Below are positions 8,396 to 17,522 of a stretch of DNA of 64,000 nucleotides, in pieces. Source of the stretch: CAVPTL01 sp963727235 (GTDB lineage Bacteria; Actinomycetota; Thermoleophilia; Gaiellales; JAICJC01); NCBI GenBank assembly GCA_963727235.1, contig CAVSFZ010000014.1, positions 62,001 through 126,000 of the forward strand. The letters are read 5' to 3'. Numbering within the stretch: position 1 is the stretch's first letter; every line of letters begins with the position of its first letter. The notes beneath the pieces were generated by a model. It was not told the origin of the DNA. It was given only the letters and a program-made list of their open reading frames with translations, and made no database searches. The position numbers and the translations under genes are program-made.

Positions 8396-8851
8396 ATGAC
8401 CGATTCCTCCAACCCCGGTGACACCGACATCGCCGGTCGCATGCGCACCGTGATCGGCCGTCTGTCCCGGCGACTGCGCCACGCCGGCGGGCACACCGAC
8501 CTGTCGCCGTCCCAGTACGAGGTCTTCGGCACGATCGCGCGCCAGGGGGATCTGCGCCTGTCCGACCTGGCGACGATCGAGGGCATCAACCCCACGCTGC
8601 TCTCCCGGATCGTGGCCAAGCTCGAGGCCGCCGATCTGGTCACGCGCGAGCCCGACCCGGAGGATCGGCGCGTGTCGCACGTCGCGCCGACGGACAAGGG
8701 CCGGGAGTTCTACGAGCAGATCCGACACGAGCGCACCGACGCGGTCAACCTCGCGATTGAGAGCCTCACCCCTGACGAGCGCCGGGCGCTGGCCGCCGCC
8801 CTGCCGGTCCTCGAGTCGTTGGCCAAGAGTTTGAAGCAGCACCCGCAGTGA
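8396..8851 (+). CDS. MarR-family transcriptional regulator
   Basis: The 151-residue protein has the winged helix-turn-helix LSDLATIEGINPTLLSRIVAKLEAADLVTREPDPEDRRVSHVAPTDKG, including the DxRxxxxxLT-like wing of MarR repressors. It is encoded immediately upstream of an MFS exporter with a GTGA overlap, the common layout in which a small ligand relieves repression of a pump. ATG 8396 was chosen because the promoter and operator lie just before it; an open frame continues upstream but crosses the operator. Confidence 0.9.
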   Translation: MTDSSNPGDTDIAGRMRTVIGRLSRRLRHAGGHTDLSPSQYEVFGTIARQGDLRLSDLATIEGINPTLLSRIVAKLEAADLVTREPDPEDRRVSHVAPTDKGREFYEQIRHERTDAVNLAIESLTPDERRALAAALPVLESLAKSLKQHPQ

Positions 8852-10116
8852 CGATGGACGCAACCGTGCGGCGCACCTTCTCGGCGCTCGCAATCCCCAA
8901 CTATCGACGGTACTTCACCGGTCAGGCGATCTCCCTGGTGGGTACCTGGATGCAGTCCACCGCTCAGGCCTGGCTGGTGCTGCAGCTGACCCACTCGGCC
9001 GCGGCGCTGGGGATCGTGATCGCGCTGCAGACGCTGCCGGTGCTGCTGCTGGGCCCCTACGGCGGAGTGGTGGCCGATCGCGTCGACAAGCGCCGCCTGA
9101 TGGTGGTGCTGCAGTCGCTGATGGGGCTCCAGGCGCTGGTGCTGGGGATCCTCACCCTGACCAATCGGGTCACATTCGTCGACGTGTTGATCCTGGCGCT
9201 GCTGCTGGGTCTCAACCAATGCTTCGAGAACCCCTCGCGCCAGGCCTTCGTGATGGAGATGGTGGGGCCGGATGACCTGCGAAATGCCGTCAGCCTCAAC
9301 TCCACCCTGATCAACGCCGCCCGGGCGGTCGGCCCGGCGGTGGCCGGCATCATGATCGCCACCGTGGGTGAGGGCTGGTGCTTTGTGATCAACGCGGTCA
9401 GCTTTGCCGCGGTGGTCGGCTCGCTGATGACCATGGACACCTCGCTGCTGAAGCCGAGCGCGCCGATGCTGCGCCGCCGCGGGCAGCTGCGCGAGGGGTT
9501 CAAGTATGTGGCCCGCACGCCCGAGCTGAGGATCCCGCTGGTGATGATGGGCCTGGTGGGCATGCTCGCCTACAACTTCCAGGTCACCCTGCCGGTGGCG
9601 GCCAAGCAGGTCTTCGGCGGGGACGCGCGCACGTTCGGGCTGATGACCGCGGCCATGGGCATCGGCGCCGTCGCCGGGGGGTTGGTGGCGGCGGCCCGCG
9701 GCAAGACCGGCCTGCGGCCGATGGTGATCGCGTCGTTCGGATTCGGAGCGGTGATCCTGGTGGCCGCGATCGCCCCCACACTCCCAATCGAGTTCGCCGC
9801 GCTGGGCATGGTCGGATTTGCCAGCGTCACCTTCCTGGCGATGGCCAACTCGACGCTGCAGTTGACCGCAGCGCCGCAGATGCGCGGTCGGGTGATGGCG
9901 ATGTGGTCGGTGGCCTTCCTCGGCTCAACCCCGATCGGCGGCCCGATCATCGGCTGGATCACGAGCATCGCCGGCGCCCGCGTCGGCCTGGCAGTCGGAG
10001 GCGCGGCATGCCTGGTCGCAGCGGCGTTCGGCCTGTTCGCGATGCGCCGCCTGCGCACGCGCCGCCTCTCGGCCGTCACCCTCGAGCCCGCCGTCGAGGA
10101 ACAGCTCGCGGCGTGA
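8848..10116 (+). CDS. MFS exporter
   Basis: The 422-residue protein has twelve predicted membrane helices. Motif A-like GVVADRVDKRRL follows helix 2, and GPAVAGIMIATVGEGW is the motif C region of drug/proton antiporters. It resembles EntS/DHA3-type exporters. Start GTG 8848 overlaps the MarR stop, so MarR and the pump form one unit and export of the MarR ligand is the likely job. The TGA stop is supplied by the palindrome at 10113-10145. Confidence 0.88.
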   Translation: MTMDATVRRTFSALAIPNYRRYFTGQAISLVGTWMQSTAQAWLVLQLTHSAAALGIVIALQTLPVLLLGPYGGVVADRVDKRRLMVVLQSLMGLQALVLGILTLTNRVTFVDVLILALLLGLNQCFENPSRQAFVMEMVGPDDLRNAVSLNSTLINAARAVGPAVAGIMIATVGEGWCFVINAVSFAAVVGSLMTMDTSLLKPSAPMLRRRGQLREGFKYVARTPELRIPLVMMGLVGMLAYNFQVTLPVAAKQVFGGDARTFGLMTAAMGIGAVAGGLVAAARGKTGLRPMVIASFGFGAVILVAAIAPTLPIEFAALGMVGFASVTFLAMANSTLQLTAAPQMRGRVMAMWSVAFLGSTPIGGPIIGWITSIAGARVGLAVGGAACLVAAAFGLFAMRRLRTRRLSAVTLEPAVEEQLAA

Positions 10117-10145
10117 ATAAATGGTGCCTGGCACCATTTATTCAC
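10113..10145. repeat. Stop-codon-donating palindrome, copy 3
   Basis: A perfect 33-bp palindrome with arms GTGAATAAATGGTGCC and a central T, between the convergent MFS and isochorismatase-like genes. Its GTGAAT gives the TGA of the MFS gene. The leftward gene stops 7 bp before it with TAG. Confidence 0.9.
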
Positions 10146-10151
10146 GCCCGG

Positions 10152-10727
10152 CTACAGCTCGACGCCGGGAGGTTCCACCAGATCGGGGTGAGCGTCGCTG
10201 AACTGACGAGATCGCTCGACGGTGCGCATCCACTCGTAGTGCAGCTGCTTGGTGACCACCGGGATCACCCCCGCCCGGCGCATCCGGTCGAGTCCCGCCT
10301 GGTGCGCACGTCCCGGTGACGCCACCGCATCCTCGACCACCACCACGCTGTGGCCTCGATCGAGCAGCCCCAGCGCCGAGTGGGCCACGCACACGTCGGT
10401 CTCGAGACCCACCAGCACGACCGTGCCGCGCTGCGACTCGCGCACCGCCGGCCCCACCAGGGGATCATCGGCGAGGCCGAACACCGCCTTGGGGATCACC
10501 GGGGCATCGCCCACCACATCAACCAGACCGGCATGCAGGCCGCCCCAATCCTCGGGCGATTCGACCGACGCGATCACCGGGATCCCACAGAACCTCGCCC
10601 CCAGCACCAGGAAGGCGATCCGCTCGACCAGCCCCTGCTTGACACCCGCGTCGATCCGCTCCAGAAACCCATCCTGGACGTCGACCAGCACCAGCACGCA
10701 GTCGTCGGGATCGATCAGCAGGCTCAT
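10152..10727 (-). CDS. Isochorismatase-like cysteine hydrolase
   Basis: The 191-residue protein shows the catalytic triad of the family: Asp16 in LVLVDVQDGF, Lys80 in VIPKAVFG and Cys113 in GLETDVCVAHSA. Family members hydrolyse isochorismate, nicotinamide, N-carbamoyl amides or related compounds. The substrate cannot be assigned here. It is a single gene, convergent with the MFS exporter across a palindrome, and leftward like the propeller genes behind it. Confidence 0.85.
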   Translation of the reverse strand: MSLLIDPDDCVLVLVDVQDGFLERIDAGVKQGLVERIAFLVLGARFCGIPVIASVESPEDWGGLHAGLVDVVGDAPVIPKAVFGLADDPLVGPAVRESQRGTVVLVGLETDVCVAHSALGLLDRGHSVVVVEDAVASPGRAHQAGLDRMRRAGVIPVVTKQLHYEWMRTVERSRQFSDAHPDLVEPPGVEL

Positions 10728-10752
10728 TACCCCCGATCCTATCCACCGATGC

Positions 10753-11775
10753 TCAGTGGTGAGGTGGTGTCATGACCCGCTGCGCGGGGTTCCACGCCAG
10801 CGAGCTCCACGTGAGCGCTCGATACCCGAGGTCACGAGTGTGGGTCCCATCCGCACTCATGGTGATCACCTCTTTCGAACTGTCCATGCTCGCGATGCGC
10901 TTGCCGTCGGGCGACCAGGTTGCGCCCCACATGCCCGCCGCCAGTGGCGTCAGGCGTCGCAGCCCGCCGCCGTCGGAGTTGACGGTGAACACTCCGCCGC
11001 GATACCCGTTGCCGGTGCCGGCGGTGAAGGCCAGCCGCGACCCATCCGGCGACCAGCAAATGTTCGCGATCTGGTCGACCGCCAGCTCGCCGGATAGGCG
11101 GCCCAGCCGCGCCGGGCTGACCAGCACGTGCCTCTGCGTGCCGTCCCTGTTCATCACCCAGATCCCCTGGATGAACCGCCGTCCGAGCACCCGGCGGTAC
11201 GCGATCCTGGTGCCGTCGGGACTGACCACAGGGTCGATCCTCCCGGTTCCCGGCGGCTGACTGCTGCGGGGAGTGATCGCACGGGCCGGGCCGCCGTGAA
11301 TCGACACCTCGCGCAGCCCAAGGTGCTCGTCTGCATAGACGACGTGGCGACCGTCCGGGGTAAACGACGCCCCTCCCGGAAACGCGTTTCGGACAGCCAC
11401 CGTCTCTCGCCCACCCAGATCGACAACCTTCAGTCGAGGTCCGTCGGACACCAGTAGCTTGGTTCCGTCGCTCGACCACACAACGGGAGTTCCGGCGACG
11501 GTCGGCAGCATGATCGGGCGGGATCGCCTGTCGGGGTCGATCTCCATCATGGCCGGCCCTCCGGCAGCGATCCAGCCGCGCATCCACTGACCGGGGAGCC
11601 CCGCGCAGCGCGCGCCCTCACTCCCGCTGGGGATGCGACACGCCGGCAGCGCCGGTCGAGCCGCGGGCGCCGCTGCCGAGCTCGATCCTGCCGACCCCAG
11701 CGCGACCGCTACGAGCGCCGAGGCGACCACGAGCGCCGCAACACCGACGACCATCAATGCGGATCGTGCGTCCAC
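10753..11775 (-). CDS. Membrane-anchored TolB-like beta-propeller protein (paralogue A)
   Basis: A single N-terminal helix (MVVGVAALVVASALVAVALG) anchors an extracytoplasmic domain of PD40/WD40-like blades, seen as WSSDGTKLLVSD, SFTPDGRHVVYAD, VSPDGTRIAYRR, WSPDGSRLAFTAG and WSPDGKRIASMD. The product is ~340 residues from GTG 11775, which lies 8 bp after the stop of paralogue B; an ATG at 11754 is an alternative. The two genes share sequence along their whole length and are a tandem duplication. The role is unknown; the neighbours suggest envelope sensing. Confidence 0.8.
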   Translation of the reverse strand: MDARSALMVVGVAALVVASALVAVALGSAGSSSAAAPAARPALPACRIPSGSEGARCAGLPGQWMRGWIAAGGPAMMEIDPDRRSRPIMLPTVAGTPVVWSSDGTKLLVSDGPRLKVVDLGGRETVAVRNAFPGGASFTPDGRHVVYADEHLGLREVSIHGGPARAITPRSSQPPGTGRIDPVVSPDGTRIAYRRVLGRRFIQGIWVMNRDGTQRHVLVSPARLGRLSGELAVDQIANICWSPDGSRLAFTAGTGNGYRGGVFTVNSDGGGLRRLTPLAAGMWGATWSPDGKRIASMDSSKEVITMSADGTHTRDLGYRALTWSSLAWNPAQRVMTPPHH

Positions 11776-11783
11776 CGCAATGC

Positions 11784-12785
11784 TCAGCGGTGAGGAGGCA
11801 TCATGACCGGCAGCGCGGGGTTCCACGCCAACGGCCCCCAGGTGAGCGACCGATAGCCGAGGTCACGGATATGGGTGCCGTCCGCTCTGATCGTGATCAC
11901 CTCGCGTCCCCCGCTCATGCTCGCGATCCGCTTGCCGTCGGGCGACCAGCTCGCGCCCCACATGCGGGCGGCCGGCGGCGTCAGCCGCCGCAGCTCGGTG
12001 CCGTCGGCGTTGACCGTGAAGACGCTGCTCTGAAAGGCGTTGCCGGTGGACGCGGCGAAGGCCAGCCGCGACCCGTCCGGCGACCAGCACACGTCTGTCA
12101 TCTCGTCGACCGGCAGCTTGCCGGACAGGCGGTTCAGCTGGGCCGCGGTGACCAGCACCTGAGCACCGGTGCCGTTGGCATTCATCACCCAGATGCTGTG
12201 CTGCGCTCGCACCCACCGTTGAAATGCGATCGTGGATCCGTCCGGACTCAGCGCGGGGCCAACTGCTCCTTTTGGCGTCGAACCTGGCCGGGTGATCGCT
12301 CGGGATGTGCCGGCGTGAATCGACACCTCACGGATCACGGAGTGCCTGTCCACGTAGACGACTTTGCGTCCGTCCGGGGTAAACGACGCGCCCCCGAAGT
12401 TCGCATCCCGGGCGACCACCCGCTCACCCCCGCCGATGCCGAGCACCTTCAGACGCGGGACATCGGAAATCAGAAGCTCCGACCCGTCGCTCGACCATGC
12501 CACAGGATTGCCGGTGATGGTTGCCAGCGTGACGGGGCGTGAGCGCCTGTCGGGATCGACCACCACCATGGCCGCTCCACCCACAATGATCCGCCCGCGC
12601 ATCCACTGACCGGGAAGCGCGGCGCACCGCGTCCTGCCGGGAAGGACATGGCATGCCGGCAACGCTCGCGGGCCGGCGGGCGCCGCGGCTGAGCTCGAGC
12701 CCACCGAGCCCAGCGCGACCGCCCCCACCGCCATGACGACCACGAGTATCGCAACCCCAGCGACCGATGTGGATTTCACGTTCAT
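11784..12785 (-). CDS. Membrane-anchored TolB-like beta-propeller protein (paralogue B)
   Basis: The 333-residue paralogue of the next gene has the same plan: a helix at residues ~8-28, a Ser/Ala linker, then about six PD40-type blades (WSSDGSELLISD, SFTPDGRKVVYVD, LSPDGSTIAFQR, WSPDGSRLAFAAS, WSPDGKRIASMS). Two Cys pairs near the start of the ectodomain are shared with paralogue A and probably form disulphides. It is transcribed away from the Ser/Thr kinase gene, with 11-bp direct repeats in the shared control region. No catalytic residues are evident. Confidence 0.8.
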   Translation of the reverse strand: MNVKSTSVAGVAILVVVMAVGAVALGSVGSSSAAAPAGPRALPACHVLPGRTRCAALPGQWMRGRIIVGGAAMVVVDPDRRSRPVTLATITGNPVAWSSDGSELLISDVPRLKVLGIGGGERVVARDANFGGASFTPDGRKVVYVDRHSVIREVSIHAGTSRAITRPGSTPKGAVGPALSPDGSTIAFQRWVRAQHSIWVMNANGTGAQVLVTAAQLNRLSGKLPVDEMTDVCWSPDGSRLAFAASTGNAFQSSVFTVNADGTELRRLTPPAARMWGASWSPDGKRIASMSGGREVITIRADGTHIRDLGYRSLTWGPLAWNPALPVMMPPHR

Positions 12786-12811
12786 GCCACGATCATGCTC
12801 GCGCCGGCTAA

Positions 12812-12833
12812 CCGTTCTCTTACCGTTGTCTTA
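12812..12833. promoter_or_regulatory. 11-bp direct repeats, possible OmpR/SARP-type operator
   Basis: Two tandem copies, CCGTTCTCTTA and CCGTTGTCTTA, differ at one base. An 11-bp period puts both copies on one face of the helix, as in binding sites of OmpR-like winged helix proteins including SARPs. They lie in the 104-bp space between the divergent propeller and kinase genes. A SARP gene follows at 15954-17480, so it is a candidate binder. Confidence 0.5.
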
Positions 12834-12889
12834 CGGCTCCCAGCGGAACTCCGAAACCCGATCTATCCTCTTGTGACGGGAGGTACGCA

Positions 12890-14200
12890 ATGCCGGTTTC
12901 CGGGGATCTGCATATCGGTGACAGCCTGCTCGGCTACGAGATCGAAGCGCTGATCGGGCGTGGCGGAATGGGAGTCGTGTACCGAGCACGCGATCGCGCG
13001 CTCGACCGCAAGGTTGCGCTCAAACTGATCGCCCCGGAGCTGGCCGCCTTCACCGGCTTCCGAGCCCGCTTCCTGGCCGAGTCCCGGCTGGCGGCGTCGC
13101 TGGAGCACCCCAACGTTGTGCCGATCTACGCGGCCGGCGAGCACGACGACCTGCTGTACATCGCCATGCGCTACGTGGAAGGCAGCGACCTGAAACGGAT
13201 CCTGGTCGACGGCCCCCTGCCGCCGGAGCGTACGATCGCAATCTGCAGTCAGGTGGCAAGCGCGCTGGACGCGGCTCACGAGCTGGGTCTCGTGCACCGC
13301 GACGTGAAGCCGTCCAACGTCCTGGTCGACGCCCACGATCACGCGTTCCTCGTGGATTTCGGCCTCACCCGGCTGGTCTCCGACATCGGCCAGGTGCCGG
13401 TCGCGACGTCATCGCTGGGCACGATCGAGTACATCGCGCCGGAGCAGATCCGGGGTGACCGGATCGACGGGCGCACCGACGTGTACTCGCTGGGGTGTGT
13501 GCTGCACGAGTGCATCACCGGCGAGCCGCCGTTCCCGCATGCCTCGGAGGTCGCGCTGCTGTTCGCCCACCTCGAGGAGGAGCCGCCCGCGACCCCCGCT
13601 CTGGGCGACGTGCTGGCCAAGGCGATGGCCAAAGATCCGGACGACCGCTACGCCACCTGTGGAGAGCTGGTGGACGCGGCCGCCGCCGCGCTCGGGGTCG
13701 ACCGTCAGCGTACGCGCAGATGGCCGGTGGTCGCTGGAGTGCTGGTGGCGGCGATCGCACTCTCGGCCGGTGTCGCGGTGATGACCCGGGGGGGCGGAGG
13801 CGGCGACCACAGGCCGGCTCTTCCAGATCAACCCGGCAACACACCGAATAACTCGCGCGATCCCGATTGGATATCGACCCACCGGAGTCGCGGTGGGTGG
13901 CGACAAGGTGTGGACGACCGCGTTCGACGCATATCAAGGGTAGAACCGTCCAGCGACCGGCTCACGAGGATCGGCGACTACGCCGATCGCAATCGACATT
14001 GCCGCGACCACACGACGGCCTACGCGGTGGACGGCAGTAAGCTATTCATCATCGACGCCGCAACGGGAACACCGAAACCGTACGTCGACACCAGCGAAGC
14101 ATTGGGCGATCTGATCCTGATCGCCAGTGGGCGCAGCGGTGACTGGGGTGCCAAGCATGAAACGGTGTACCAGGTGCAGGAACATGGGCACGGATCTTAA
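12890..14200 (+). CDS. PknB-type Ser/Thr protein kinase, membrane receptor with frameshifted ectodomain
   Basis: Residues ~15-265 form a complete kinase: glycine loop IGRGGMGVVYRA, Lys45, HRDVKPSN (catalytic Asp138), DFG at 156-158 and APEQ. A helix follows (residues ~278-298). Beyond the Gly-rich stretch the frame stops making sense and ends 436 residues from the start. In other frames the DNA continues as a beta-propeller and a periplasmic-binding module, so the ORF as read is a truncated receptor. RBS GGGAGG precedes ATG 12890. The kinase domain itself looks intact and may still work. Confidence 0.8.
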   Translation: MPVSGDLHIGDSLLGYEIEALIGRGGMGVVYRARDRALDRKVALKLIAPELAAFTGFRARFLAESRLAASLEHPNVVPIYAAGEHDDLLYIAMRYVEGSDLKRILVDGPLPPERTIAICSQVASALDAAHELGLVHRDVKPSNVLVDAHDHAFLVDFGLTRLVSDIGQVPVATSSLGTIEYIAPEQIRGDRIDGRTDVYSLGCVLHECITGEPPFPHASEVALLFAHLEEEPPATPALGDVLAKAMAKDPDDRYATCGELVDAAAAALGVDRQRTRRWPVVAGVLVAAIALSAGVAVMTRGGGGGDHRPALPDQPGNTPNNSRDPDWISTHRSRGGWRQGVDDRVRRISRVEPSSDRLTRIGDYADRNRHCRDHTTAYAVDGSKLFIIDAATGTPKPYVDTSEALGDLILIASGRSGDWGAKHETVYQVQEHGHGS

Positions 14201-15950
14201 CACCGTCGATCGGGTGCAAGTCATCCGAGGCGTGAAGACGAGGAACACGTCGGCGAGGAGGTCACCGAGATGGCGGTCGGGACGGAATGCGGTGTGGGTG
14301 GTCGGTGACGTCGGCGAGCGCCGACTGTGGCGAGTCGACTGCCTCGAAACCCCCCGCCGAGACGATCATCCGGCTGTCGGTCTCCCCGGCCGGGGTCGCC
14401 GCGGGGATGGATGGCGCGTCTGGGTCACCGATCAGCTGTCGAATCGGCTGTACGAGATCGATCCGGCGACCTGCAGAGTCTGGACTGATCACGGTCGGAC
14501 GGGAACCGATGGGAGTGGCGGTCGGAGCGGGGGCCGTGTGGGTCTCCAATGCGATCGACGGGACGGTCTCAGGTACGATCCCACGAGCGGACGGTCGAGA
14601 CCATCGCGGTCGGTGGAAGCCCCACGAGTGTGGCCGTGGGTGCGGGCTCGGTGTGGGTGGCGGGTGGAGACTAACCCCGCTCGCGCTGGCGTTGCCGCCC
14701 TCACCTGCCTGTGGTGGCGGTCGATGCGGGCGGTAGTTCCCGACGCATTCGGCGGATGCGGTCCGGATCGGAGTCGTCATCGACTGCAGCAACCCCGCAG
14801 CGAGCTGATCCGAGCCGGCGTCGAACTGCCGCTGCTCGCAGCACGGTGCAAAGCTCCGCGGTGCACTTCCGTCCGACGGCGTCATCGACGGCGTGATCGC
14901 CGGAAACGCCGGTCAAGCTTCTGTTCGAATGTGAGCAGCCGGGAATTCCCACCAGCGCACTGTTCGCACTGGCCAGTCTTGTGGAGCGTCGTCACGCTGA
15001 CATCGTGCTGGGACCGGCCGGCGTCGACGACGGACTCGCCGTCCGAGAGTACGCACGGCACCACCCCACGATCACGTTCATGCTCACCGGCTACGAGCAG
15101 TCTTCGACGCTGAAGCAGCACGCTCCCAACGTCTTTCGGTTTCGAGCGGACGCATCCCAATGGGCGGGGAGTCTCGGCACCTATGCGCCGCAAGGCTCGG
15201 GTGGAAATCGGATAGCCACGGTGGCCGAAGGTGACCCGTCCGGGTGGCCGACGACCTCGGGGTTCGACGTTGAGGTCTGCGCGCTCGGCGGACGGATCGT
15301 CCACCCCCAATGGCCATTCTCGCTCGAAGATCAAGGGGCACTCGCCGACAAGCTCCCAACGACGACCTCGTGGGGTGTTTCTCCAGGGCGTGCTACGGCA
15401 CCGGGTCGTTCATCGAGAAATGGCGAGCCGTTCTATCCGCACCTCGGGCGCCACCTGGTCGTCGGCTGGCTACCGCTGTTTCACAGCCGAGCTCAGCTGC
15501 TCGGCGTGGTCGGGGTAAGCCCCGATCCGTTCGAGCCGACGCCGGCCTGGAGCAGCTACCTCCACCGACCTCAAGACCAACTTCAGAGATCTGCGTGACC
15601 CCGATTTCCTCAACCAGGCGTATTACGATGGGATGGCGCCGGTGTGCAGGCGCTCGTTCAGGTGCGGCGGCGACGTCTCCGATGGACAACGCCGGCTGAT
15701 GGCGGCACTGACACATCTCGACTACCACGCCCCCGAGGGCGACATCACGCTCGACAACCACAACCAGGGGATCGTGCCGGTCTACCTCGGCAAAGTGGTG
15801 CGAAACGCCGCCGGGCACACTGTGATCAAGCAGATCGCGGTGACGAAGGTCGACCAGAGCTTTGGTGGCCACTTAACCGCGTCCACCCCCGCCCCCAGCG
15901 CCCGGCAGGCCCCCTGCACTCGCGGGAACCCTCCACCCTGGGCCAGATGA
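13818..15950 (+). pseudogene. Decayed ectodomain of the kinase: propeller plus periplasmic-binding module
   Basis: Readable pieces alternate between all three frames: LFQINPATHRITRAIPIGYR and GVAVGGDKVWTTAFDAYQG (ends in TAG at 13941), then RVWVTDQLSNRLYEIDPATC, GVAVGAGAVWVSNAIDGTVS and TVETIAVGGSPTSVAVGAGS, all Vgb/YVTN-type blades. They are followed by VRIGVVIDCSNP, ALASLVERRHADIVLGPAG, YARHHPTITFMLTGYEQ, FRFRADASQWAGSLGTYA and DITLDNHNQGIVPVYLGKV, a type-1 periplasmic-binding fold of the branched-chain amino acid receptor kind. Many single-base indels separate them. Adjacent genes are intact, so this is more likely true decay than poor sequence. Confidence 0.75.
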
Positions 15951-15953
15951 TCG

Positions 15954-17480
15954 TCAGCTGCGGATCGACCAGGTAAACCGCGAGTGCCCCTCGGGCGGGG
16001 CGATCCCGCCGGGCCGAAGGCCGTGATGCACCAGCATCACCGGAGGCGCGAGTCCCTGGGCCAGTGCCGAGCGAACGGATCCCAAGCCATCCTTCTGCCA
16101 GCGCTCGGGGAGTCCCACCACCACCGCACCCGCATCGTTGGCCACCCGCACAAGCCCGTCGATCCCCGGCTCGATCAAGACCGGCTCTGTGTCGACGCCC
16201 AGCGCCCGCTGCACCGCCAGCGAGGCACTTGCCAGCAGCCGGCTGGCGTCGCGCTGGTGATCCGACGGACCAACAAGCTGCAGAGCAACCCCACGGGCGC
16301 GCGCCAGCCACGCCCCGATCTCGACCGCCGACCAGTCGTGCTCGACGCCGACGAACGGCACCAGCACGGGACCGGCCCCAGGCCGCCCGTCGACGATCAG
16401 GGCCACGTCGCAGGGAGCGTTACCGAGGAGGTCGGCGACGGCGGGATCATCAATCAGCGCCCTCGGCGCGTCGATCACCACCAGGTCGACGTCCTGCTCG
16501 CGTGCAAATCTCGCGACATCCACTCCGGACGCGGTCGAGCGAAACGCCGCAACCCGTGCCGGCACGTCTCGCCCAACCAGCCGATCGCGGTGGTTCTGTA
16601 ACACGGCGGTCACCGCTGCCGGCTCGCCGTCCCCGACGATCGGGTGCATCAGGATCAGCTCGCGACGCGGGCGGCGGGCAAGCGACTCGGACAGTTCGAG
16701 CAGACCGCCCATGCGGTCGGGGTCGAGGCAGGCAACCAGGATCGACCGCTCCGGAGGGCGTGGCTGGTTCAGATCGAGCGCTGGATCCTGACGCAATATC
16801 GACTGCTGCAGCTCGCGCATCGCCGGATAGGGCTCGATGCCCAACTCTCCCACCAGCACTGCGCGACCGGCGTTGTACGCCTCCAGTGCATCTGCCTGGC
16901 GGCCGCTGCGGTAGAGCGCGAGCATCAGCTGGGCGCGCAACCGCTCGCGCAGCGGATGGTCGGCCACCAGCGCCTCCAGTTCGCTCACCAGCTGGGCGTG
17001 CCGGCCCAGCTCGAGATCGAAGTCGATCCGTCGCTCCAGCGCCGAAAGCCGCATCTCCTCGAGCCGATTGATCGCCGACCCGGCCCATCGCTCCCCCGCG
17101 AAGTCCGCCAGCGCGGGCCCGCTCCACTCAGCCAGGGCCTCGGTCAGATCGTCACTTCCGCCGCGCAGGAGCAGATGTTCGAACCGTTCCAAGTCGAGCT
17201 CACCGGGCTCCACCCGAAGCACGTAGCCGGCGGCGCGCGACTCGATCCGGTCGGCTCCCAGAGCTTTGCGCAGACCGGCGATGCGCACGTGCAGCGAGTT
17301 TCGCGCAGTGGCCGGGGGCTCGGCCTCCCATAACGCGTCGATCAGCTGATCGGCCGAGACCACCTGCCCGGGACTCAGCAGCAGAATCGCCAGCACCGCC
17401 CGCTCCTTGGCGCCCCGGATCTCGACGGGGTGGCCGTCGTCCAAGATCTGAAGCGGACCCAGAATGCGAAACTCGATCAC
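15954..17480 (-). CDS. SARP/BTAD transcriptional regulator with tandem Usp-like C-terminal half
   Basis: Residues 1 to ~95 are an OmpR-like winged helix (ILGPLQILDDGHPVEIRGAKERAVLAILLL, then LRKALG), and residues ~95-240 are the BTAD helical repeat region. Residues ~250-500 hold two Rossmann-like halves (SILVACLDPD..., PVLVPFVGVEHDW...) that resemble universal stress protein folds and may bind a nucleotide. It should act as a one-component activator in the cytoplasm. It is convergent with the decayed kinase gene, and the nearest direct-repeat operator is at 12812-12833. Confidence 0.8.
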   Translation of the reverse strand: MIEFRILGPLQILDDGHPVEIRGAKERAVLAILLLSPGQVVSADQLIDALWEAEPPATARNSLHVRIAGLRKALGADRIESRAAGYVLRVEPGELDLERFEHLLLRGGSDDLTEALAEWSGPALADFAGERWAGSAINRLEEMRLSALERRIDFDLELGRHAQLVSELEALVADHPLRERLRAQLMLALYRSGRQADALEAYNAGRAVLVGELGIEPYPAMRELQQSILRQDPALDLNQPRPPERSILVACLDPDRMGGLLELSESLARRPRRELILMHPIVGDGEPAAVTAVLQNHRDRLVGRDVPARVAAFRSTASGVDVARFAREQDVDLVVIDAPRALIDDPAVADLLGNAPCDVALIVDGRPGAGPVLVPFVGVEHDWSAVEIGAWLARARGVALQLVGPSDHQRDASRLLASASLAVQRALGVDTEPVLIEPGIDGLVRVANDAGAVVVGLPERWQKDGLGSVRSALAQGLAPPVMLVHHGLRPGGIAPPEGHSRFTWSIRS

Positions 17481-17522
17481 ATCGCGATCGACGCTATACC
17501 AATTCGCTACCGCCGCCCCGGG

